From the NCBI GenBank assembly GCA_016617855.1, contig JAECUM010003209.1:113634-177633 (forward strand): a DNA stretch of 64,000 bases, in the 5' to 3' direction. The stretch comes from Megalonaias nervosa (Eukaryota; Mollusca; Bivalvia; Unionida; Unionidae). The notes under the pieces were generated by a model. That model was not told where the DNA came from, ran no database searches, and saw only the letters and a list, made by a program, of their open reading frames with translations. The translations under genes and the position numbers were made by a program. This document shows positions 23,686 through 31,262 of this stretch, piece after piece; within the stretch, counting starts at the first letter, position 1; each line of letters starts with the position of its first letter.

Positions 23686-24159
23686 ATGATAGTACATAGT
23701 ACTCAACGTGGACCAACTATAGTCAGGGTAATAAATTCACGATTACCAGTATACAAGACAACCTACAGAGATGGACTAGGTGATGTTGTTCAGGGTCTAT
23801 TTAGAAGGATAGCCCCAAAAGCAATACCGATTGCAAAGCAACTGGGAATGAAAGCTATTGATGTTGTTCGTGAAAAAGGTATTGGTGTTGTTGGTAATGT
23901 TGCTGGTAAAGCATTTTCAGCGATTAAAGATAGATTAACACAATTAATACGCAGACCTGTGGTCCGACCTCAACCAGTAAAATTACCTAGTACAGAAGTA
24001 ATGCCTGCAAATGTCAGTAAAATAATAAATCAAGTTGCTAATCAAAAACTAGCAGATTTGGTTGATGTACCAATTTCAGAAAAAGAAAAAAATATAACCT
24101 CTAGTCTGATAGCAGGAAGTGGTCTCACTTCCCGAAGTAATCTTCGTTTTAGACGATAA
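23686..24159 (+). CDS. pVI-like small capsid-associated protein (157 aa)
   Basis: Starts at an ATG 31 bases after the previous stop; the longer open frame upstream overlaps that gene and is ignored. The N-terminus reads TYRDGLGDVVQGLFRRIAPK, then an amphipathic Gly/Ala-rich segment (GIGVVGNVAGKAF) and a basic tail. Short proteins with a 'GLG..(V/L)...FR...P' start before the major capsid gene are the candidate pVI or minor-capsid equivalents of adintoviruses and Polintons. LIAGSG near the C-terminus resembles an adenovirus-protease cleavage site ((M/I/L)xGx-G), consistent with maturation by the protease at 26049. The element 2 counterpart is at 57804-58136. Function is inferred from size, position and composition. 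Confidence 0.65.
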   Translation: MIVHSTQRGPTIVRVINSRLPVYKTTYRDGLGDVVQGLFRRIAPKAIPIAKQLGMKAIDVVREKGIGVVGNVAGKAFSAIKDRLTQLIRRPVVRPQPVKLPSTEVMPANVSKIINQVANQKLADLVDVPISEKEKNITSSLIAGSGLTSRSNLRFRR

Positions 24160-24173
24160 TAAATATAATAAAG

Positions 24174-25561
24174 ATGTTCAAACGTATATCTGATCCCGCA
24201 TTTGACATGGACGCACCAGTACTTAAAGATGAGTCTGTGCGTGATTATCAGTATTATTCTTACGACGCACGAATTCCAGATCAGCGTGGACGAATTGAAT
24301 TACAGGTTCAGGATACAAGTTGATATTTCTTACCCGCTGAAGCATTTATTGAAGTAGAAGGTGAAATTTTAAATATTGCTAATCCTGCAGCACCAGCAGC
24401 ATATGGAGACGATGTTAATGTCGGTTTTGTTAATAATGGTATTATGGCATTATTTGACAGTGCAACGTACATGATTGACGGAAAAATATTGAATCTATTC
24501 AGAAAGATGTTGATGTTGCAACAACAATACTTGGTCTTGCAAGATATAGTGATGATTATTCAAGATCAGCTGGTCCATCAATGATGTTTGCAAAGGATAC
24601 AACTGATTCTCCAGAGTATCGACAATATGAAATAGGACAACCAAGAAATTTTGCTAGAAACGCCAATGCGGATGTACAAATTATGATTATTAATGTAGAT
24701 CCAGATTTCAACTTAGGATTTAGATCACGTCGAGCAATGTTGCGTGGTGGAAGAAGAGCATTTTCATGTGTGATTCCACTATCACATATATTTGGATTTT
24801 GTAGAAATGTCAGAAAAGTCATTTTCGGATCTAAGCATACAGTTGTACTTGTACGAAAAGCAACCGACAACGATGCATTATGGAGACTCGCTGGTGATCC
24901 TGGCAAAGTAATTCTTACAAAACTTTCATTGTGGATGCCGGTGATGACTCCATCAATAACTGAAGAAGATCGTCTACTCTCTTTTATGAATCAAGGTGGT
25001 AAATCAGCATTATCGTGGTTAACAATGACCACAGATGCTATCCAGAGTAATATTAATGGTTTATTTACGTGGCAAATAGCATCACAACAAGGTGTTTCTG
25101 CACCACGACATATATTTATTGCATTTCAAGATGCTGCACGGGTGGATGATCAAACACGTAGTATTATGATATTTGATAATCTTGGTGTTTCCGAAGTTTC
25201 CTTAAGAATAAATGGACATCAAGAACCATCCGAGGATATTTTACTGAATTTCGATCAAAATCATGTAGCACGTGTATATCACCGTCTAATGACGTTCATG
25301 GGACGTGATCAAAATGTTGATACTGGTTTACAAATATCACAATTGGATTTTACAACATTATACCCAATTTATTATTTTTCGCTCGAACATTTAGATTTAA
25401 CCAGACAATCTGTAGTCGATATACATTTTCGAGCTCGTGTGACAATAGGAGCTATTGCCAATTACAGAGCAATTGCTGTCATACTCAGCGATAAATCGAT
25501 GTTACTTGAAGGTGCTGGTGGACGAATGAGAGTCGTTGATGCTCCAGTAGAAAACATGTAA
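24174..25561 (+). pseudogene. Candidate major capsid protein, broken
   Basis: Would be ~460 residues. It starts 14 bases after the previous gene (MFKRISDPAFDM). A TGA interrupts the frame at 24321-24323 and a frameshift follows near 24485-24500. The remainder (ending 25561) is open. Blocks shared with the homologue at 56322-57730 are (F)SDDYSRS, IFGFCRN, a K/G-KHT strand, PRHIFIAFQ, an F(D)N.(D/G)V strand and LDFTTLYPIYYF. Both fall in the same slot between the pVI-like and LTxxQ genes, and they are the largest structural genes. This supports a double-jelly-roll major capsid protein, but the fold cannot be proved from sequence by eye. Confidence 0.65.
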
Positions 25562-25584
25562 TTAGATTATTTATAAATATTATA

Positions 25585-26040
25585 ATGTCGTATAATAATG
25601 TTAGTGTTAGTCTGACTCCTGGTCAGATTAAAAAGATACAATCAGCATCAAAAAATAATTGCGGATTAAAAATATTGCTAAAGAAAGATCAGATGAGCGG
25701 CTCAAATAAATTATCTCTTACAGAACGTCAGCTCGGGTATTTCAATGAAGCAAAAAAATCAAATAAAGGTATAAAACTTAATCTTTCTGCGGGTGCCATT
25801 AAAGATATAATTAAGACGGGTGGTATATTTCCACTTCTTGCTGCTATACCAGCATTAATAGCCGCTGCAGCTCCAGCTGTTGCAAAAGCAGCTGCATTAG
25901 GTGCTGTTGGAACTGCTGCTGGAATGGCATTAAAGAAAGCAACCGGACAGGGAATCAAAAAAAAGGGAAGGGGTCTAAGATTACCAGGGACCCCACACTG
26001 GTACGGAAAAGGCCTAAGATTACCAGGGACAGTTTACTGA
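25585..26040 (+). CDS. LTxxQ-repeat protein with hydrophobic segment (151 aa)
   Basis: Two tandem ~40-residue units begin SLTPGQIKKIQSA and SLTERQLGYFNEA, each followed by a short beta-like block (LKILLKK, IKLNL). They are followed by a hydrophobic Ala/Ile/Pro stretch (residues ~85-118) and a basic tail in which RLPGT occurs twice. Element 2 has a homologue at 55833-56303. It sits between the capsid gene and the protease, so probably a virion core or membrane-active protein (pX- or pVI-like). The function is not known to me. Frame intact. Confidence 0.6.
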   Translation: MSYNNVSVSLTPGQIKKIQSASKNNCGLKILLKKDQMSGSNKLSLTERQLGYFNEAKKSNKGIKLNLSAGAIKDIIKTGGIFPLLAAIPALIAAAAPAVAKAAALGAVGTAAGMALKKATGQGIKKKGRGLRLPGTPHWYGKGLRLPGTVY

Positions 26041-26048
26041 TATCTCCT

Positions 26049-26462
26049 ATGTCCAATTTTGATTTACTAGATGTTGCTAAAAAATTAAAAATAAAAAATT
26101 TTAGAGGAGTTTTTATGCGTGATCAATTACCGAAACAACCAAACAATATTGAAACAGGTATTATTAATCTCGATGAAAATTCTGGTCCAGGCACGCATTG
26201 GGTCGCTTATGCAATTGATCCACGTGGAATTATTTATTTTGATTCATATGGACTAGCTCCACCAAAAGAATTCTTAAAGTATATTAGCGGCTATCAAAGT
26301 ATTCCAATATGGCATTCAACGTTACCAACACAAACATTAACTGATCCACCAATATGTGGTCGAGAAGTACTTAACGTACTTGATGCTATATCAAAATCAA
26401 CAAAACCACCCCACAAAGTTGTACATGAATATACTACGACGTCATATTTAAACAGACATTAG
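26049..26462 (+). CDS. Adenain-like cysteine protease (137 aa)
   Basis: A maturation protease of the adenovirus protease/Ulp1 (C5/C48) clan, which cleaves capsid precursors. Visible catalytic set: His50 in GTHWVAY, Asp65 in YFDSYG, Cys103 in PPICGREV, with Gln95 as the likely oxyanion residue. The length suits the short Polinton enzymes (adenovirus ~200). Start MSNFDLLDVAKKLKI lies 8 bases after the preceding gene. Element 2 carries a broken relative (55321-55828) with the same SNFDLL start. The frame and catalytic residues are intact. Confidence 0.9.
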   Translation: MSNFDLLDVAKKLKIKNFRGVFMRDQLPKQPNNIETGIINLDENSGPGTHWVAYAIDPRGIIYFDSYGLAPPKEFLKYISGYQSIPIWHSTLPTQTLTDPPICGREVLNVLDAISKSTKPPHKVVHEYTTTSYLNRH

Positions 26463-26470
26463 TAAATATA

Positions 26471-27574
26471 ATGGTAGATATTTATGGAAGATCTTCTCGT
26501 GGTAAAGGTCATCAGCAGGCTGATTTATCTAAGTATGCAACTCTTGATCAACTCAGAAATGAAATTGATGATTTATTAAATATAACCAGTGTGGATCAAA
26601 ATGAAGTAGTTGTTTTTCAGGATAATCAAGGACGATTAAAAACAAGTAATATACAACTATCAGATGTTCTTATAAGAATTCCAACTGCGGCCGTAGATAA
26701 TATAGTTATTTTTGCCGATCAAGGTAAAATACAAGATTCTGGTACATCACTCAGTAATTATATTAAGAAATCCGGCGATGTATTTACCGGAGATATTAAT
26801 ATGAATCAGAATAAAATCACTGACATTGGAAATCCAACTGCAGATACAGATGCGGCAACAAAGAAATATGTCGACGATCAAGAATCAAAATATGTGCTGA
26901 CCAATCGCGGTATAATGCGCGCATTTCTTGACATGAATAATAATGGTATTAACAATCTTAGAACACCAGAATATGATTTTGATGCTGCAACGAAAAAATA
27001 CGTCGATGATAAGGAAATTCCAATAATGACTTCGTTAACGACAATTAATGATGGAATTGCTGCATTTAGAACTGATTATATTAATCACGTACAATTGTTC
27101 TTAAATTTTCGTAGAAACATAAACAAACCCTTTAAAGAATTTTTTGGGGAACAACCAACCGTTGAAATAAAACTAGCCGACATTAACACGAAACTCAATG
27201 ATATTGCCAGTGGAATACCTAATATTGTTCAAAAAACTAATCTGATTAAAATTCCACACGGACAAATTAAAAATATCGTATACACAGTAGCATCAGGACC
27301 ATCAACATGGACACCACAAAATAATACTATCAAATATACCGCAGAAATTACTGGTATTTACAGGCTGTCCGTATTTAGTGATGAAAGATTTGCTATAATT
27401 AACAGATATATATTGCGTCATTCAACTGATTCTCTCTCTGGAGTTGTATCTATATTGTTAAGAAAAGATGTTGAAGAAACATTTATACTGAGAATAGATG
27501 ATCAAAAAATAAACTCAGTGCCTTATTGGTGGCATCTGGAATTTGTGGCTGAAACACCGCAATTAGTCACTTAA
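26471..27574 (+). CDS. Fibre-like protein with phage-tail-fibre repeats (367 aa)
   Basis: Starts 8 bases after the protease. Residues ~95-185 contain two repeats of the short-tail-fibre type: GDVFTGDINMNQNKITDIG with DAATKKYVDD, then FLDMNNNGINNL with DAATKKYVDD. In phage fibres and some animal viruses such repeats build a trimeric shaft. A longer C-terminal domain of ~150 residues (WTPQNNTIKYTAEITGIYRL) looks beta-rich and could be the receptor-binding head. The N-terminus might anchor to the penton. Element 2's fibre-like gene (60795-61986) shares the repeats but has a different C-terminal domain. Attachment is inferred, not shown. Confidence 0.75.
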   Translation: MVDIYGRSSRGKGHQQADLSKYATLDQLRNEIDDLLNITSVDQNEVVVFQDNQGRLKTSNIQLSDVLIRIPTAAVDNIVIFADQGKIQDSGTSLSNYIKKSGDVFTGDINMNQNKITDIGNPTADTDAATKKYVDDQESKYVLTNRGIMRAFLDMNNNGINNLRTPEYDFDAATKKYVDDKEIPIMTSLTTINDGIAAFRTDYINHVQLFLNFRRNINKPFKEFFGEQPTVEIKLADINTKLNDIASGIPNIVQKTNLIKIPHGQIKNIVYTVASGPSTWTPQNNTIKYTAEITGIYRLSVFSDERFAIINRYILRHSTDSLSGVVSILLRKDVEETFILRIDDQKINSVPYWWHLEFVAETPQLVT

Positions 27575-27584
27575 TATAACAATA

Positions 27585-28121
27585 ATGGATCAACCTCAGT
27601 CTCGCATTGACGTTCAACTTTACAGATGCAATCAAGTATGTGAGCGTCTCACTAAACTAAATAATTTTATCGACTATTATAACAAGAAAATAAAAAAATA
27701 CAAAAAACGTATAGTTGTTGTTGATGTAGTTGTTTACTCGGTTTCTGCTGTTATTACTGGAACAGGATTATTATTATCACCATTGACGATGACAGCACCT
27801 ACTATTATAACCATTATCGTTTCAGCATCAACGACTATTGCTGGAGTTCTCGGTATTATAACCAAAAAGATACATACTTGTACAAATGCTAAATTGCACG
27901 ATTATATGATTAAATTACACACAGTGGCAGAGGCATGTTCTAAATTATCTTTATATATTTCTTCGTGTGTCAGTGATGGTGAAATATCTGATACTGAATT
28001 CGCGATGATGATGAAAACTTATGATGATGCTTTTAAAGTGATCGCAAATGATTTTAATGAATTAAATAACAACAATAATAATAATGACAGACAGGGAATT
28101 ACTTCAGCAGATTGTCACTAA
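27585..28121 (+). CDS. Two-pass membrane protein (178 aa)
   Basis: Two hydrophobic segments at about residues 43-65 (VVVDVVVYSVSAVITGTG) and 68-92 (MTAPTIITIIVSASTTIAG) lie between a charged N-terminus with YNKKIKKYKKR and a helical C-terminal region. Proteins of this layout follow the fibre gene in both elements (63282-63786 in element 2, where the same YxK/TGSG neighbourhood is seen). Probably a virion-membrane or assembly protein; the role is unknown. Its 3' end overlaps the next gene by 38 bases. Confidence 0.65.
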   Translation: MDQPQSRIDVQLYRCNQVCERLTKLNNFIDYYNKKIKKYKKRIVVVDVVVYSVSAVITGTGLLLSPLTMTAPTIITIIVSASTTIAGVLGIITKKIHTCTNAKLHDYMIKLHTVAEACSKLSLYISSCVSDGEISDTEFAMMMKTYDDAFKVIANDFNELNNNNNNNDRQGITSADCH

Positions 28122-29590
28122 TACAACTCCGTCAAAAACTACTATGATATCGTTAAGTTCGACTAATCCTGAGTTTAGTGTCAATTTTCCAACCGCAATT
28201 CCTGCAAAAGAAATAGCATTAGCACAATTGCGAGTTTATTATAGTTGGCCCAATATTAGATCAAAACCATTTGGTGGACTACAACCAAATAATTCATTAA
28301 TATTTGCTAATAAGAATAAACCTGATGGAACTCCTGATTGGCAAATAGTTTCTATTCCAACGGGCAGTTATCAAATAGAACAGATTAATGATGAGTTCCA
28401 ACGCAGAATTAAATCTATTACAGGAAAAGAATCAAAAATAGCAATTACTGTCTACGAACCAACACTATCTGCGGTTATTGAAATAAATTCCCCTGATTAC
28501 TCCGTAGATATTTATCAAAGTTCGATTAGATCAGTATTAGGTTGGCCTGAATATCCACCGGTTTATCAAAGACCACCAGAACCATAGAGATCTGATTTTG
28601 TCATAGATGTTAAAAAATTTATAAAACCTCCAGAATATCGAACAGAAATAAATGCTTACCCATGGCGACGATATTTTGGTGATGGAGTTATACATTATAT
28701 AGATAAAACAGAAACCCATTTTACAAAAATAGTTGATGGTAAAAAAGGTAAAATAATAGTACTTGATATTGATGAAATAAATTCATATGCTAATACAATT
28801 AAGTCTGAACACGGACGTATACTTGATTATCTAAGAAATTTATTTTCCAGCATTAGCACTTCCTACAACGATGACTTAAAAAATCAAATAATTGAAGTAA
28901 TACAACATTTGAATCAAGTTGCTTCAGACCTAGATTTCATGAATGATATTATTGTTAACAGAGAAAAAAAATTAGTGAACATAGCAGCAGATAGATGATA
29001 TAAAGAGTTATATATAGTTAATGAAGACGGTCCACCTCGAGGTGTTAGACTAAATCTTTTGTTCACAACAATATTTCTAAAACATTTCGGAATTACGCGA
29101 GAACAACTATCAACATTTATAATTCCTGGATTTAACTCTGAAGAGCTAAAGAAATCAGTTAATGATCTTATTGATGAACAATTTAAAAGAATATGTGATT
29201 CATGGAAAAAATTAATACCTACACCAACTATTCTTAAACACAATAATGATCCACACGGTGGAGGTCGCCATATCTCACCTGGTATTGTTAATATAACAAC
29301 AAACAATTGCAGTCAATCTGGTATGTGACGTAATTGATGACAGTTATCAAGTAGATCTTTCAAAATCTAATCACCGCAGTGGCACTGCAGAACAGGGGTA
29401 TATACTATATTCATTTAGCCCTAAAGACCCGCCAGGTTGGCTAATTGTGTCTGAACCAATTAACCCCGTGTACCTGAGAGTTCATAATCCATTTCTGACA
29501 AGAATAAATTTCAAACTCACTGACCAGGCAGGAAATATTTTGGATCTAAGACAAGAATCTCTTAATATTAATTTATATATACGCTCGTAG
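28084..29590 (+). pseudogene. Penton-like minor capsid protein with large insertion, broken
   Basis: The N-terminal third (to 28584) has a jelly-roll-like start and GWPEYPP. The C-terminus near 29520-29587 has KLTDQAGNILDLRQESLNI, matching LTDQSGRQIDLNNE in the penton-like gene of element 2 (58242-58928). Between them sits ~250 residues not present in element 2. Damage: TAG at 28585-28587, a TGA near 28997, then a TGA at 29326-29328 with a frameshift beside it. The overlap with the membrane-protein gene supports the start. Penton assignment rests on the shared C-terminal motif and genomic context. Confidence 0.6.
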
Positions 29591-29956
29591 AACGTCTGAT
29601 TAAATATTTCCTAATATAATAAAGGAAAAAATAATCTGATTCTGAAATAATATATTTTTTTTAATCTGATGGGTAAATATATACTCTGTTTGATGTTTTT
29701 GGACAGATTTTCTGAAATTATTAATAATATTATTATTTTGTAGAAATCTGAAATCTGTTATAAATTATTATTAATATTATTATTTTTTTCTGTGGAAAAT
29801 CTGCTAGATTTCTGAAATCTGACAGAAAATTAAAATTTATTGGGTATAATTGTTGCAACTATGATACTGACGACCGTGGTTCGATTCCTATGGCTGACGA
29901 GTGTTGACAGTATTCGGAACGATGCTATTTTATTTTAGAGAAATATTATTATATAT
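29591..29956. other. AT-rich non-coding spacer in element 1
   Basis: No gene. It is very AT-rich, with repeated 'tctgaaatctg' and 'attattaataatattattatttt' blocks (29700-29820) that could form hairpins. It lies between the structural-gene block and the replication genes, so it may hold promoters or terminators. Confidence 0.5.
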
Positions 29957-30358
29957 ATGAACCAAGAAAATATAAATGATATTATTTCTGCTATTAAAAA
30001 ATTAAAACATAACAGAATAAATCTATCTGATAATCTCGATCCTGAAAAAATATTATGCGATTATGAAATATTAAAACAAAGAAAAACTGACAATAAATAT
30101 ACATTACCATCTAATTATAAATTTGTAAAATCAATTTATCAGTCTATGTTAGAATCCTTGGCGATGGTAAATGAAAACAGGTAAAGCTATTTGCGCCTCT
30201 TGCACGTTCGATCGAAAATGTCAGATCCGAACTGTCTCGTGAATACGAGAAAAAGAAGATCGTGGATAATCGTATAATGCAATTAAGAAAAATTATGTTA
30301 TTTGATTCTGTCAAAAGTGAAAGTGACACCGAGAGTAGCGACGGTGAAGGTAAAATAT
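29957..30358 (+). pseudogene. Small charged coiled-coil protein, frameshifted
   Basis: The first 75 codons (MNQENINDIISAIKKLKHNR) are open to 30184. Another frame then continues with LFAPLARSIENVRSELSREY and a basic/acidic helical tail ending TESSDGEGKI at 30358. A single frameshift near 30160-30185 explains both parts. The product would be ~130 residues, highly helical and of unknown function. Confidence 0.45.
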
Positions 30359-30399
30359 AGAGTCGAACTATATACAATTTATTTATTAGGAAGACAGAG

Positions 30400-30900
30400 T
30401 TAGATAATATATTCAAATATTATCTGCTGATCGTATTTTATTGAATATGCTGATCTAGTAATATTATCTGCAACATGTTTTACTGATTGTGGATGTATGC
30501 TAAAATATTTTGCAGCCGCATTAATTGATGGAAAAGTTATTTCCTGTTCTGTTTCTGTATTTATGGATTTAATAGATCTTCTTGCAAACTTTTTACATTT
30601 TCCAGTATTTCCGCGTGCAGCATTCTGACTAGGTGTAATAACTTGCAGGTTAGATAACCGATTATTATGGGGATTTCCGTCAATGTGATCAACTACAAGT
30701 CCATTTTCAACTACTCCATGAAAACATTCGAATATGAATTTATGTGAGTAATAATTTTTATTTCCAGTATTAAACGTAAAATAACCAGTATTATTAATAT
30801 TACCGACTGGTTTTTTCAATCTACAGTTTCTGATCACACCATCTCGAGACGCTTCATAATTTGTATATACTGGATGTTTCACAAATTCGTTTTGCTCCAT
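30400..30900 (-). CDS. HNH homing-type endonuclease with NUMOD domains (166 aa)
   Basis: Order: a NUMOD4-like N-terminus (HPVYTNYEASRDGVIRN), an HNH_3-type core (VVDHIDGNPHNNRLSNLQVI, with the Asp-His pair and Asn), then a NUMOD1-like DNA-binding helix (FPSINAAAKYFSIHPQSVKH). Phage- and virus-type homing endonucleases have this layout. It is transcribed against the genes on either side, and its 3' end abuts the previous coiled-coil gene. Element 2 has a degenerate relative at 52060-52793. The frame is intact. Confidence 0.85.
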   Translation of the reverse strand: MEQNEFVKHPVYTNYEASRDGVIRNCRLKKPVGNINNTGYFTFNTGNKNYYSHKFIFECFHGVVENGLVVDHIDGNPHNNRLSNLQVITPSQNAARGNTGKCKKFARRSIKSINTETEQEITFPSINAAAKYFSIHPQSVKHVADNITRSAYSIKYDQQIIFEYII

Positions 30901-30966
30901 TTATATAATAATATTATTTGTCTAAATCATTATTTTGAAATCTAACTAGATAATCTTCTTCTGTCT

Positions 30967-31218
30967 TTATAGGAGAGTCAGTATTATTTTTTTGTCATAA
31001 TATCGTTTTAATTCCCTGTATTTTTTTCCTCCACATTTTAGACACAATTGAGTTTTTCCTCTGACTCCAACACCACATTGAATACACGGTATTGGTCCTG
31101 TACTTCCATTTTTGATACTCTGTGCATGATTTCCGCAGTATTCATTCACGCACGGTTTATTACAAAGAGAAATATATCCAATTCTGAGCCAAACACATTT
31201 GTTCTTTGTTTCAAACAT
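30967..31218 (-). CDS. Small zinc-finger protein (83 aa)
   Basis: Cysteine-rich: a first cluster C-x(10)-C-x(3)-C-x(4)-C-x(2)-H, then PCIQCGVGVRGKTQLCLKCG, two CxxC pairs forming a zinc ribbon, then KKYRELKRYYDKK. Probably a small DNA- or RNA-binding zinc protein. Homologues in mobile elements are plausible but I cannot name a family. It runs head to head with the polymerase gene (starts 44 bases apart), so the short gap may hold a bidirectional promoter. Confidence 0.65.
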   Translation of the reverse strand: MFETKNKCVWLRIGYISLCNKPCVNEYCGNHAQSIKNGSTGPIPCIQCGVGVRGKTQLCLKCGGKKYRELKRYYDKKIILTLL

Positions 31219-31262
31219 TATATATATACTAAAATTTTAATTTAAATACTTGTCTTAATTAT

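Noticed and set aside
24321..29328. Possible stop-codon recoding (TGA/TAG read through) in element 1
   Set aside because: Both TGA and TAG occur and frameshifts lie beside them, while other genes use stops normally. Simple decay is the better explanation.
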